From the NCBI RefSeq assembly GCF_910592395.1, contig NC_088319.1:17050001-17114000 (forward strand): a DNA stretch of 64,000 bases. The letters run 5' to 3'. The notes below the pieces were generated by a model, which was given only the letters and a program-made list of their open reading frames with translations, was not told where the DNA came from and did no database searches. A program made the translations under genes and the position numbers. How positions within the stretch are numbered: position 1 is the stretch's first letter; each line of letters opens with the position of its first letter. Shown here one piece after another: positions 36,801-48,967 of the stretch. Origin of the DNA: Lineus longissimus (lineage: Eukaryota > Nemertea > Pilidiophora > Heteronemertea > Lineidae).

Positions 36801-39800
36801 AAGGGGACGCAACTCAAAGGTACACGGAATGTAAGGGGACGCAACTCAAAGGTACACGGAATGTAAGGGGACGCAACTCAAAGGTACACGGAATGTAAGG
36901 GGACGCAACTCAAAGGTACACGGAATGTAAGGGGACGCAACTCAAAGGTACACGGAATGTAAGGGGACGCAACTCAAAGGTACACGGAATGTAAGGGGAC
37001 GCAACTCAAAGGTACACGGAATGTAAGGGGACGCAACTCAAAGGTACACGGAACGTAAGGGGACGCAACTCAAAGGTATACGGAATGTAAGGGGACGCAA
37101 CTCAAAGGTACACGGAACGTAAGGGGACGCAACTCAAAGGTGCACGGAACGTAACGGGACGCAACTCAAAGGTGGGAAGGAATGCAATGCTGGGTTGTGG
37201 TGCAGAGGGAAGGGTGCTGAAGGAATTGGGAACTCCAGTTGCGCTTTAAGTGATCATGCAATCGGGTTGTAGGTGACAGGTTCACACTTCAAACAGGCTC
37301 AAAGGTGATTTGTTTCTGCAAGTCATCGCACCTTCCAGGGCTATATGGATATTGTGACATCGGGGCCATTAATGGAGACTGCGGGGAGCCAAATGTGGGT
37401 TCTTGGCTTCTGAAACAGAGCAGAGATAACACGGTCACTGTCCAACACCTTTGAAGAGAACCGTAAGGACTGATAGTAAATGAATGAAAAGCACCACATG
37501 CTCATTTGAAACAAAGAGAGAAAGATATCAGTGACAACCAATTCTAGAGAGACTGTATGGTATTTCAGCAATAACTGGACGGTATTAAAGAAGGGATGAA
37601 AACATGCATGTTGTTGATGTGCAGATACCAACCTCTGTTGTTGTATGAGATGTTGTCTTACAGTCTGCATGTTCAACCTGATTCGTGAGTTGGGTAGGAA
37701 AATAACAAAATGTTATGGTTAGTTAGGCGTTTTAATAGCGTTGTTAATATAATAACGGTATTAATTTGTGCAGATTTCACACTGGCTGCCTGTTAAGCGT
37801 GTTCTTCACTACAGCGGGAACTGCCTGCATGGCTTTCACAGGCGTTGGATTAATTTCAATGTAAGTCATTGTCTCGGCAACTGAAACTAATCACCAAGCC
37901 TGTGGAACAAGTGAAACCATCATGATTATTTGGAGTCAAGACCTTTCCAGTCCTATCAGCAACTCGCTGAACTCCTAAAGGCATCAGCGGCACTTGTACC
38001 AGATAAATATAATCTAGACAAACATACAAACTCCACATACAAACTATCTCGCTCTGACTAACCTATCTGTTGATTGAGATTCTAAAACTAGCATGGAACT
38101 TAACATTCAAAACTGGCTAGTTCTAATAATGGGTAACGAAATAATTTTCAAGCTGGATTGATGTTGATAACTATTCACACGTTTGCTCTATCAATCTAGA
38201 AAGCACATGTAAAAACTGACTGATATTTGAATCAAAAGCTACAGGAAAAGCTGAAAAGTGTCTTCTTTGTACAACTGCGAAAGTTGGTTACTGCTGCAAA
38301 CTGAAAAGTGTAATTAAGGTTTTTTTCTCAAAGAACCTTACAGTACTTGACCCAGTTGCATGGTCAGTCACCGTTACCCGAACACCAGCATGGCATGATC
38401 AGTCACCGTTACCCGAACACCAGTATGGCATGATCAGTCACCGTTACCCAAACACCAGCATGGCATGATCAGTCACCGTTACCCAAACACCAGCATGGCA
38501 TGATCAGTCACCGTTACCCAAACACCAGCATGGCATGATCAGTCACCGTTACCCAAACACCAGCATGGCATGATCAGTCACCGTTACCCGAACACCGGCA
38601 TGACAAAGTCCTTAAGTGATTTATAAAATGGAATATATTGAAGGAGGCTACACCATTATCGGTGACTAAGGCTGAGTTAGCAACTGGGTCATGGATTGTT
38701 AGTTTTCAAAAACAGATTACTAGTTATAGGATTACAGCACAGAACACATTATAGTCGTAAACATCAATTAGGGAGGTGACATCAATTTGACAGAGGCAGA
38801 ACTTTACTCACTGCTGTTGTTGTTGTTTGTGTGGTTTTGGGACGACAAACGATTCTACGGTCACCCCGTCGAAGCTATCAGCATCAAGCCTGCTGTAAGA
38901 CACCATGCACATCAGTCAAGTGACAGTCCATTGTTTTCCTTCCACCTAGATACCAAGGTATCCCATAGTTACGAAAACCACTTCCTAGCAACCATAAAAC
39001 TCATCTAGAAACTACGTATCTTGACAAAGTTTTGTCACTCCACCGCAAGAGGAGCTCAACTGGAACTTTTTCTCCCAACCACCTCCTACCCTATCCTAAT
39101 TCTAGCTAGTAAACACTCTAGTCCTCTACAACCCTGCAACCCACTCGTTTCACCTAGCAACTAACTTTATCACCTAGCAACCAACTCAAACCACCTAGCC
39201 ACCAATCCTTCACTCTAGCACCTAATCACCAAACATTATATTTCTACCTTTTTTTCTCAACATTTGTCTGCAGTTCCGCACTGAATAGAATCATACAAAG
39301 TGTCAACAACTCTTTAAACAAGTTTATCTATAATACTGTAACTGACAAATTCTCGCGCAAAGTTTGTTGGTATAGACAACAGTAATACCCTAGTTTGGCC
39401 CTTGATATTGAATTTCTGGGTAAAAAGCAGAGGAAATCTACAAGGAAATGTGACTAGGGAATACTAGGGGCGAACTACACAGCAGGATACCTAATGGTAT
39501 GATATGAGAAAGCCATTTAAAATTTGGCAAGTTTGACAGTTAAAGTAATTCTGAGATCAATTAACATTTCATCATAAATCGCTTAGCAGTTTTAAAGAAA
39601 GCTTAACTCAACATATGCACTTTACTCACTTTGAGTCTCTCATGGGGACTGGTGGCTTCCCAGGTAACTCTGCATGCAGTGAGCTGGCCGACTCGTGACT
39701 GATGAGTTCCGTTGGACTTCCACGGCCGAAATTACCAGCATCAACGTTAAGGTTCTCGGCAAGTTTCTGGAAGGAACACGTAAGATCTCTTTTGTTCATA

Positions 39801-42800
39801 TAGTATGTCTCTATAACTGTCCATATCAAACTTAAACTTGGTACACACCATAAAACAGTGACAGACAGGCAGTGACTTCCCAAAGACCGTGGTGTCAACT
39901 GCCAAGGTGGCCCAGTGATCATCATGAGTCACCCCCTCTCTCACAACAGACCCCACTCCTCAACTCTCTGCAGCTGATAGACCACCAATATCAAGACCAA
40001 ACCAAGGGGATCTGAGAGTTCTTACCTCGCGTTGATTCACAAACGTAAAGTTCATGATGCCAGGATTCAGCTTGGTCTTGGACTCTTCTTGTGACTCAAC
40101 CCCAGCTTCAAGGGATGGATTCTTATAGACCATCAGGCCATCAGGGATCGAGGATGGGCCTCCAATCAGCTGCAGGGTGGCGTCGCCGCTCTTATTAACA
40201 AAGGGACTCCATGCTGACCAGCGGACGGCAAACGTGAGGGACTGGGTGCGCACCATCGACATCTGGATATATCATAGTCAGGATTTAAAGTTTAACAATC
40301 CAGAATAGTACAGGTTAGGCAAAAACACAAACAGGCCTCAAGCAAAACAACTTATGTCGTCTGATCAGACTGATCAATTTTCTTACTTTTTGTCAAGGTT
40401 GCCGAGAATGGTGGGGGAATTTTATATACAGCAAACAAAAAAACCTATTCCTTTGTTGAAGTATTCACAGGTGACAATCCAAACACCTAACAACAATAGA
40501 GGATTGTTGGAGAAGAGATAGCTGCCAATGCTTCAGGAGTGAGATATTTTCCATTGGAGGACCTATGGCAGATTTTATATGAAAGGTGATAGTGTGTACT
40601 ATATTACATGCAAAGTGACGCGTGTTGAGTATGCAATAGAACTGACTCTCATAGGACAAGGGGGCATGCATTGACTGACTCTCATAGGACAAGGGAACAT
40701 GCATTGACTGACTCTCATAGGACAAGGGAACATGCATTGACTGACTCTCATAGGACAAGGGAACATGCATTGACTGACTCTCATAGGACAAGGGAACATG
40801 CATTGACTGACTGATAAAGGGACGGCTACCGAGACACTGCTGCCACCCTGAAGAAATAAGCACATAAAGCAAAGCAAGTTATTAGTGAGAAGCTGTGGAA
40901 GCATAGCAACAGAAACAATGGCAGTAAAAGAAAACTGTTAATCCAAAGCAGCCAATTTAAACCTTGCAGCTTCTGTTAGATTTATTCCCCACATTCAGTT
41001 AGGTTTTTGTTAAACAAAAATACTTTGTTAAATATCCTCTGAATGCCGTAAATCTCACCTTTCTCTCCTCCCGATTCAACGGTTCGGTCATAACGTACTC
41101 CAAGAGGAATACAATCGTATACATCGGGTCCTGCACCAGATGATCGATCTCAATACGGTTCTTCAGGACGAGGCCGACTGAGGAGAGGGCATCGCTGAAA
41201 CAAAGATAGTTATGATAAACAAGTCCGTAGCTGTAATGATCAGAACAACAAAGTCTGCTGCCTTTTATTATCATTTCCGCAAAAAGCTCTCCATCTTGAG
41301 ACTTACCCAGATGCGGAGGAGGAGGTCCTCTTGTGTCCTCGTCTCAAAGATGCAGTGCCAGACTTGCCAGCAGCTTCAGTGGTCAAGTGAACTGTCTGCG
41401 GCTTCTCGATGTAGCCCCAACCATTGTGGATGCCAACCTATAGAAGGAAATACGATCAAATGAGGTACATGAAACGCTGGCAAATGCCTCTCACTCTGAT
41501 AGAGCAACTTGGCCCAGATAGATTAATCTCTTCATAAATCAAGGAGGGGTTTTATTGACAGAGAAGCTTGCTTGACGTTGGGGTAATGATGTATATATCT
41601 CACCTGTAGTCTCCTCTCAAGCACAGTAACATTCGTCCCATCTGCGACCTTATTATCTCTGTTCATTCTGTCCTCATTCAGCAGCTTACACAGTTCATCC
41701 TCGAAAGCCTCCACCGATGGCTGCAGTCGGATGTTGAGTTTATCGATGTAACATGGCACGGTTCTCTCGGCTTTTGGACGACGGAAACTATCGACAGCTG
41801 TGAGAGGGATAAAGATTCATATTAAAACAAAACCGTTAACAGCCACAGGGTCTGATAATAAACAAATAGTAAAATACACTTCTAAACTGGCTGCCAGAGA
41901 GGAACTTAACTGGGATAAGCTATCCTCAGAGAACTGGTTGTATTCATTACAGAGAGACCCAGGACAACATTCGGAGACAAAAGCTTCTTTGACACTTACG
42001 TAGATGTGGGTTCTTTGGATCTAGGCGCGCCTCCACGACACCTGGCACGATATCATTTGGACCGATAATGACGTTCTCCGGGATAAGGTGCATGACCTTC
42101 ATGAAGTTCTTGTGAGTTCGGATGGTGTAGGCAAGGCTACAGCCATCAATGAACTTTAGGTTTGGGTTGTTTTCGATGGGGTCCTCCAGAAACAGCAGTG
42201 CCCTTGGCGAACCATAGTATAGGTCCATTCTGAAAGAGACAAAGTTTGACAAAGCTGCAAAACTGGGTGTCACCTCAAGATGCATAGCCTGGTGAGTTCC
42301 TTCTCCAGGGAACCAAGCTATGGAATGAACTTAGTAACAAAGAAAGACTAACATTGTTATGGTTTTAAGGAGAGGGCAGACAACCCAACTGTTCAGATGA
42401 TATTTTGGAGAAGATGGAAGTATATTGGAGCTATTTTTTACTTTGATGGTACACAAGTGTATTCTAATTCAAATTTGATATTACAGTGACAACATAACAA
42501 GGGTTGCTAGGATGGAGAAGCACTCAAATCTTCTTACTTGCATGTCGGTGCTGGAGTTGAAGACATCGTGTCGACCATGTCCCCTTCACATTTGAACGGC
42601 CGGAAGAATCCCCAGCCGACATTGACGATCTGTTTCTTCCCAGCAGTGTCGGCCTGGATAGCGATGAGCTCGCAGACGACACAGATGTTGGTATCATTGA
42701 TTGTCGTGTGGAAATATACGTTCTGGAAAGAGCGGGAAATGAGAAGAGTTTGGTGAATCAGAGCTAAAGATCAGAGGAATTATCATAAGATCTGAACTGA

Positions 42801-45800
42801 GAACTGACAGTGACGGTCTTGGCTGTTAGAACAGAGTTAAAACAGACTTTCCTTCATTTCCCCCGGGCAGGGCAGTGTGCTCATGTCTTGAAACCAAAAC
42901 GATATACCAACCTGACTGTAATTAAGGCGAGCTTTCTGTCCAGGGACTGGCTTGGGGTTGACGGGCGGCCCATGCCAGGTCCGACCAAAGAACCGATCGT
43001 ATGTGATGTCGTATAAACTGATGAGTAATTGGTACTGGCACTTATTGGCGTCGCCCTGAAAATATAGCAATTTCCAAAAGATTTAGCTAAAGCCATGTGC
43101 TATCAGCTGGGAAAAGAGGTGTGATAAAGGGTTATGTGTCTTGCTCAAAGACACAAAATGAGAAGGTTGTGATCCTTGGGAGAGCCGACCCACCAGATTT
43201 CGAGCCTGGCGCCCTAACCACTAAAATTCATGTCAAATTCAAAATCAATTTGTTAAGTAGGTACACGAATTCATCACATTTTAATACAATCAGTCCACTT
43301 CATAGTGACACTCCATCCATTGCCATCAATGATAAATGGAGTTACTAACTCCGGATGGAAACAAGCACACCGTCACAGGTCATTGACACGGCCATTGATT
43401 TTACCACTTTTGTAACGCTGTTGTCATGTTTATAATGAACAACATGGAGCTGAGAATCAACATGACTGCAGAATAACACTAAGCATTTGGACTGTTGCAG
43501 ATATTAACTCGGGAGTTTCCTAAACTCTGCAGATGTTAACTCTGCTGTTTTTTTCCAATTACAATTTCAGAGTTAATCACCACAAAGCCTCTTACGCTAT
43601 GTAAATTATCTGAAATCAATATTACATCTGCAGGGAAGTATGCAACTTAAGAAGATTAATCCTCCAATATCCAATACAATCCTCACTCAATCTTCGACGT
43701 GATTTAAGACTCATGAGTAAATTTTAATTTACTGAGTGACAGATATGACAGACCCACCCGGAGCACAGCACAATCAGGTTACGAACAAGGCAGCTCAAAG
43801 CAACGACGCAGCACACTTCTCAATACTGGTACAACATAATCATAACAATACATGAACCTTTCCAACAAAGTGCACAACAGAACAGGGCAACAAGTGAAAG
43901 TAATCCCTGGATCCAATTCAACTCCAGTAGATACATCCAACAACCCTGGGGTACCTGGGCGAGAGAACAACTACCCACCTACTTGTCTTACCACCAACAG
44001 CAACACGTTACCATGGAAATACTCTAACAAAACTTGTCCAACACGAGTCGGATATTGAGTTGTAATCGGAGAATGTTCAATTTAATCATCGCTAGCTGAA
44101 TTGAACAAAACATTGCACGGATGTATTCAACATCGGTGTGATTAAGAAGAGCAATCAAATTAACCCCTTAGACCACATGCAGATAAAGGTCTAACTGGAA
44201 TCCGAATCTCAATCGTGAGCATGTGTACCCATAGATTAGTACAAGTGAACTCTCCGCCGAACCTGGAGATACTAGATCTACCCTTTTAAGGTGCGTATAC
44301 CTACCCTGTACTGCCTATCCTGGTCATCCAAGAACGTTGGATCCGGCAAGTTAACAATGAAGTTCAAGCTCACACAAAATGGTGCATCAAAACTGGGCCC
44401 ACCACTAGCGTATTTACGATCTTCATTCTCAGGAAACTGGTGCATCTTTATGTAATGGACGACATGAGACGGTGGAGGCTGTCCCTCGACCATCTTCATC
44501 TGATCTTTCCCCCACGTTATTGACTTTCGTTTCTTGTCATTTTCAATGGAGACCTGGCTGTCGGTTCGCTGGCTTGGTGCATAGGGTGTCCCTGGAGGAC
44601 GTGGACTGCCAGACGGCTGCCGACTGTGACTTGGGCTTCCAGGTGGCCGGGGGCTCCGGCTCCCAGACGGCTGCCGACTATGACTCGGAGACAGTCGTGG
44701 ACTACCTGGTGGTTTGAGATTTCGCCCTGCTTGAGGGCTAGCAGAGGCATTTTGGTCTGTCGTGGCATCGCGAGCTTTCAGCTGATTCAGAAGTTCCTCC
44801 ATGTTTCACTTCTGCTCTGTTTTATGTGATTCATCAAAGTTTAAAGTTCGAATTCAAATTGTGTCTCGTTCCTGCAGAAACATTTTAAAGATGTCACACA
44901 TCAGAGCAGTGACGGCAGGGCTAAAGTATCTCCAAACTGGAGAATTTTTAGCCCAAAGAGTGCAATCCTTGATTGATGCAGTGGACCACCTTGTCCATCA
45001 AACCTCTCTAAGGACCACCTAATGTGACTGAGGGGACCAATAAGGAAGAATCCAATGAATTTGCAAAAAGATAACATTATAAAACCTCTCTACTGATTGA
45101 ATGAGAAACACAAAGCGTACATTTCGAACTAACAGGTCGACAATTGATTATGATATGAAGCAACACATTAAGACTCAATCAAAATCTACTTCCCCGACAT
45201 AACCCGACATGTCAGTTCCCATGGAAACATATAAACAACTTCCCCTATCAATCCTCGGTCATTAGCTTAGCAGAGTGGACAAATGATGCCAAGGCTAGCT
45301 GACCGGTCGGTCTAGATATGCCAACACTGGGTGATCAGCATGTAGCTAAGGCACCCATGAATGCATGATTCAAATTCAATCCATTTTAGAAGATTTTATG
45401 GGTCATGGGACATGGAGACCCCAACCTTGTCCTCAACTGTGGTGTTTTGGGTGTATAACTACTCTAAAAGGAGCGAGACAGAGAGAGATTGACCAATATT
45501 CTTGATATACATGGAACCTACATGTATGACAGCAATTGAATATCACCTCTAAGATAATATTTATTGAAATAACATACATGAAATAACATCCAACTCATGA
45601 ACAATGTATGGTGTTTCACAGCACCCTGCCTTGTCTCAACTTTCTCTTATTGCCCTGCCTTTTTTCATCAGAGGCCAATGCCTTCATTAAGCTGGACGAC
45701 CCTGCTTTTTAGGCTGTACCGTTTTCTGCCAATCTAGTGGCTGAAACACCTACGCATGTCAAAGTAAGGTGTAAGAGGTAAATAAAACCCTGTGGAGGTG

Positions 45801-48800
45801 GTGCGGTAGTGCAACCCAAACAAGAACCAATCAGTGAATACCAAAGGGTATACAGGACACATTCAGGCCAAATTGAGGTAGTGTGAGTCTGGGCTGGAAT
45901 TTGACCCTGTCACAAAATTCCACAAGTGGATCAACAACATACATGACATAAGCTTCATGAAATGCCAAGCTACATCACGTCTACTCTCACTCAGAGTCAC
46001 ACAACAAGATCAAGAGGTTTCATGATATGATGAAAATAGTGATCCATGTAGGATATTGATCCAAATAGTCAACACAAAATCTGAACGGGGTATAGCCAAA
46101 GAATAAACTAACTGAACTGAACACAACTTCAAAGATACATGAAACATGAACACTTTTTAAAACCACTTTCGAATAACTCTTCCATTAGCGACAAACCTCC
46201 AATAAAATGGTATCCACAGTTTATCAAAATACCGTATTCCAATGGAGAAGTCCACAACTATCGAGAATCAGGAATTTGACATTTTGTCCTCCTATTACAG
46301 TCTGTCACCAAGTTATGCTCTAATTTACATTTATATCAAACATTCACTCTGATAAAAAGCTATTGATATTCTGAACACACCCACAGCGAGAGTGATCAAT
46401 GGCTCTTCTTTCTATTGGAGGCACCCAGCGAACAGTTTGCCCGAGGCCAAAACATGGTGAATCAATCATGTTGGGGGAGTCACTCCAAATTTCCCATCAC
46501 AACTGATGTAAGCTGATTTGTATCGATACACAATTATTGGTTTCTCCAATTACAATAGTGTACATGTAGGATGTTTCACTGTTTAAATGTACATTTATAA
46601 AATTTCTCAAGTCAAGCCCATGCTGGACTGAATAATATGTTTGCTTAAGGGCTAATAGTTCAGTAGAATATTTGCTCAGGCCTCAGGTTTTTTATTTTAT
46701 CTGAACAGGGTCTTATGGTAAAGCAGAGATGGCATGTTGGTAAAAGGCTGGGTTATTATAACATGTTGACCTTCATGTTGACACTGTTGACTTTTTAAGT
46801 AACTTAGCATGGTCTGTTTTGCACTTGCATTGCGCAGTTTTATCAGAATGACAAATAAGTCAGGGAGAGGGTTAACCCACAAACTTTATCAAACCCATAC
46901 TAGGGATAACAGAATTTCATTTTACTTTCTCCTGAGTGATAAAGGTTTCTATGCGCACTATGAACCAACAATAGAGGTTTATTCAGGGCTGAGACATGGC
47001 TGAAAAGAGTCGTCCCACATTTAGATTGTTGTGAATTTATTTGTTGGTAACAAGACATGGTGACAGCTATGTCACTCTCCAACAATGGAGTAAGCAACAA
47101 ATACAGATATCATTATGTTGAGATTCCTTTATCATGTTCAAACTCTGTTTTGGAGAGTTTTGTTAGAGACTCTCCAAAACACGAGTTTGTGTGCTCATCA
47201 TGCTTGCAAGACTGAATGCTGATTTTGGAGAGTTTAGCTACGGTTATGTGAAACCCAAAACAAGCATTGTACTTCTGATCAATTTGAATTTGTTCAACAG
47301 ATGACATTCAATCTAAACCTGAACAGGACTAGGCCTGATATTTCACTTTTCTCAAGAGGACTCAATAGAGTTCTATTGGTTATATAGCATGCCATTTTGA
47401 CCCACAGGTCAGAAGACGGTTCGAGATTAAGAAAGTTAACACCATTGCAACTCTTTTGCTTTTAAGACACTGGCCCTAGCATGACTTGGAGGAGCTCTAC
47501 ACTGAATTGGTTCTCTGGGACAACCCAAGACAGGTGAGTCAGTTTCAACTGTTCAAAGGTGTTGATCCAAACAATTACATCAGTTGACATTCACTACAGA
47601 AGCAAAATTCATCGTCAGACATGACGTCGGAGAACAGTTACAGTACAAAATTGATGATGATTCTCCATTGTGAATTTTCAAGTCCCTCACAGAGGCGGTC
47701 TTCAATAATTGTCAAGAATTCAATCTTTTTGTAGAGAAAGATAACTAGTTAAATTTCAAAAAGAGCCTTATCTAAATTTTCAAACATCAATGAAATGTCG
47801 AAGTTTTTATGGCGCAAGTTTCCAGGCAAGAGTCCTGTTAAAGTGTCCAGAGTCCAGGCCGTGTATCTAATGCACACAGTCGTGTCTTCAGTAAGGACTT
47901 GGAGTTGGACTCAGGCATTTCACACATCTCATAAATAGTCTCTGTCTGGACTGACCTAACTATACTAGTATTATTAGTAATGCTGAGCTCAAACTGCACC
48001 TACAGGTAGCTGCAGACTTCACATTTACAATATATTTTGAAGAACAACATAACTGGACACCATATTCATTGACTCAAACAACGAACAATTCTGATAACAC
48101 CGACACAAATGACATAAAGACAAGAGTTGACAAAAGCATTCGGCAGCCAGATGAACTGGTGCTGCCATCTGTATTGATTTTAATGAACTCACCTCAACCC
48201 ATCGTGCAACAGCTTTATTTTTACTGTCACAGTGCTGCCATCTCTTTACAAATACAATAAGGAAAATGACAGACAAACTAACTATCAGAAAACAATACAA
48301 AAACATGTCATATGTCTAAACTGAGATTAGAACAAAAACATATCATTGACCATTATGATGCAAAGGGGTCAAGACAACTGATGAATCAACCTTTTCTGAG
48401 AAGTTTGTTTGGGCGCTGACCAGTCACGTGTTTCACCTGGAACAAAGGGTCACAGTTGCTTATGGCAATGTCCGAAGTCGATGTCGGCCTTCTGACATGC
48501 TCTGAGTGTGTGCATTTGTTTTGTTTTGGCTCTGATTCGTCGGCCTATCACTGACTGAGTCAGTGACAGTGGCAGTGCGAGTGACATAGCATGCCCAACA
48601 TTTGAGGGCCAATACCAATGAGTGTATCAATAACAGCAGTACGTTATTGGATAAACCTGGCCAAAGAAAATATGTTCTTGAGACCCCAAAGGCCTCGTGT
48701 GTCGACTGATGTGGGTTTGTGAGCTATATCCGACAATAGAAATGCATTAGAGTTGTCCGAGATTAGGGCCAAAACAACAACAAATTCATAAGTCGAGGGG

Positions 48801-48967
48801 TTTTCATGGTCATTTACCTTCAGTGAGATACCTTCGATTGTTTTAAATGAAAGGCAAAATGCAGCACTCTGATTCCCTGAGTTTTGGGTTCGATCCCATG
48901 CCGCTGGAGCCGATAAATGTGACTTTAGAAACTTTTTCCAAGCTTCAACTTGTCCCTTGGCAGCCAT
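30887..48967 (-). CDS. NPHP4: Nephrocystin-4
   Basis: Twenty-one coding exons (minus strand): 48967-48818, 43055-42912, 42722-42538, 42229-42000, 41797-41604, 41437-41307, 41194-41059, 40262-40026, 39766-39630, 37677-37633, 37409-37332, 36249-36123, 35847-35573, 35270-35178, 35051-34582, 34423-34113, 33888-33662, 32821-32632, 32406-32053, 31806-31640, 31409-30887. Every junction is GT-AG and in phase, giving 1467 residues (human 1426). NPHP4 is a scaffold of the ciliary transition zone that works with NPHP1 and RPGRIP1L to gate the cilium. Diagnostic matches in order are DRFFGRTWHG, LYYGSPRALL, TVLERRLQV, LQSNEVTLQFLA, IDVWDGDSLLLIGS, GSAEFFEYSLKNPFN, VIDQTFRFYHPEQAFLKKSI, IRCSDPNVICE, FIHSLQRVDV, and near the C-terminus NKRITYTNPYPTRKTFNL and TYTIGLRF, ending INDDEGKNEETFCVK. 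Exon 1 was chosen for its AAFCLSFKTIEG block, which resembles the human N-terminus, its ACCATGG start context and its position facing PIGP. A second first exon is listed separately. Confidence 0.93.
32809..33528 (-). repeat. 72-bp x 10 tandem repeat that multiplies an NPHP4 3' splice site
   Basis: Ten near-identical 72-bp units start at 32809 and then every 72 bases to 33457. On the gene strand each unit carries a branch-site-like CTATAAC, the tract CTTCTCATCTTTGCAG and the first ~15 exon bases TGTAGTCACAGATGC. The array lies in the intron before the exon 32821-32632, and the copy nearest the exon supplies its acceptor. Because 72 is a multiple of three, the plus strand also shows a spurious 338-codon frame. 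One unit differs so that the exon frame reads TAA at 33012-33010. Confidence 0.95.
36123..37677 (-). CDS. NPHP4: NPHP4 exons 10-12: lineage-specific Gln- then Met/Pro/Gly-rich linker
   Basis: Exons 37677-37633 (45 nt), 37409-37332 (78 nt) and 36249-36123 (127 nt) encode a low-complexity linker. The first is Gln-rich (VRQHLIQQQ), the second has SPQSPLMAPMSQYPYSPG, and the third is Met/Pro/Gly/Tyr-rich (YPMPMMGSMGYQE). The first two have lengths divisible by three and identical phases at both ends, so either could be skipped without changing frame. The region corresponds to the variable Pro/Ser-rich middle of human NPHP4. Assignment rests on splice signals and phase rather than conservation, so it is less certain than for flanking exons. 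Confidence 0.75.
36752..37167. repeat. 32-bp x 13 minisatellite in an NPHP4 intron
   Basis: Thirteen units of AAAGGTACACGGAATGTAAG followed by GGGACGCAACTC, 32 bp apart, with a few C/T and A/G differences between units. It sits in the intron between exons 11 and 12 of NPHP4. Confidence 0.95.
38358..38597. repeat. 35-bp x 7 minisatellite in an NPHP4 intron
   Basis: Units of GCATGGCATGATCAGTCACC then GTTACCC(A/G)AACACCA start at 38388 and every 35 bases to 38563, preceded by a 30-bp shortened unit at 38358. It sits in the intron between exons 9 and 10. Confidence 0.95.
40641..40815. repeat. 33-bp x 5 minisatellite in an NPHP4 intron
   Basis: Units of ACTGACTCTCATAGGACAAG then GGAACATGCATTG start at 40641, 40674, 40707, 40740 and 40773, followed by a broken sixth. 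It sits in the intron between exons 7 and 8. Because 33 is a multiple of three, both strands show repeat-driven open frames. Confidence 0.95.
43121..43226 (-). mobile_element. tRNA-derived SINE fragment
   Basis: On the minus strand, TTAGTGGTTAGGGCGCCAGG resembles a tRNA D-arm/A-box, followed by CTCGAAATCTGGTGGGTCGG. The trailing part contains TTTGAGCAAGACACATAACCC-like sequence, a motif common in the body of metazoan tRNA-derived SINEs. It lies in the NPHP4 intron just upstream of exon 2. No clear target-site duplication was seen. Confidence 0.55.
44007..44020. promoter_or_regulatory. X-box-like (RFX) motif in an NPHP4 intron
   Basis: GTTACCATGGAAAT is a near-palindromic match to the RFX-family X-box GTTRCCATGGYAAC, with two mismatches in the right half. 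RFX factors drive many ciliary genes. It lies between the alternative first exon and exon 2. Confidence 0.35.
44305..44802 (-). CDS. NPHP4: Alternative first coding exon of NPHP4
   Basis: An open frame starts at ATG 44802 (context AACATGG) and ends at a donor AGG|GTAGGT, phase 0, exactly as needed to join exon 43055-42912. It encodes 166 residues: a Ser/Pro/Arg-rich tract with an internal duplication (SHSRQPSGS repeated), then PSFDAPFCVSLNFIVNLPDP, which aligns by eye with the AAFCLSFKTIEG block of the other first exon. Splicing it to exon 2 gives a protein of about 1583 residues. I could not find a usable acceptor that would let the 48967 exon join it in frame, so the two look mutually exclusive and probably come from separate promoters. 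It is possible that only one is used in life. Confidence 0.75.
45215..45228. promoter_or_regulatory. X-box-like motif upstream of the alternative NPHP4 first exon
   Basis: GTTCCCATGGAAAC lies 413 bases upstream of the ATG at 44802 (gene is minus strand). It keeps the inverted GTT..CCATGG..AAC layout of RFX sites but mismatches two consensus positions. It supports, weakly, a separate cilia-type promoter there. Confidence 0.35.
45229..48817 (-). other. Large 5' intron of NPHP4
   Basis: Non-coding sequence between the first exon ending at 48818 and the alternative first exon. It contains a perfect 13-bp hairpin at 47146-47181. Nothing else was recognised. The open frame running past the 48818 donor into the intron is read-through. 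Confidence 0.7.
47146..47181. repeat. Perfect inverted repeat (hairpin) with a nearby third copy
   Basis: TGTTTTGGAGAGT (47146-47158) pairs with ACTCTCCAAAACA (47169-47181) across a 10-nt loop. A direct copy of the arm, TTTTGGAGAGTTT, follows at about 47223. No poly-U run or gene end makes it a terminator. Confidence 0.6.

Noticed and set aside
36752-38597. Short regular repeats resembling a CRISPR array (32- and 35-bp units)
   Set aside because: Units are head to tail with no unique spacers, lie in animal introns, and there are no cas genes. They are minisatellites.
40465-40904. Two minus-strand frames with repeated peptides (SQSMHVPLSYE type)
   Set aside because: Produced by the 33-bp intronic repeat. 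They contain stops at the array edges and have no splice support.
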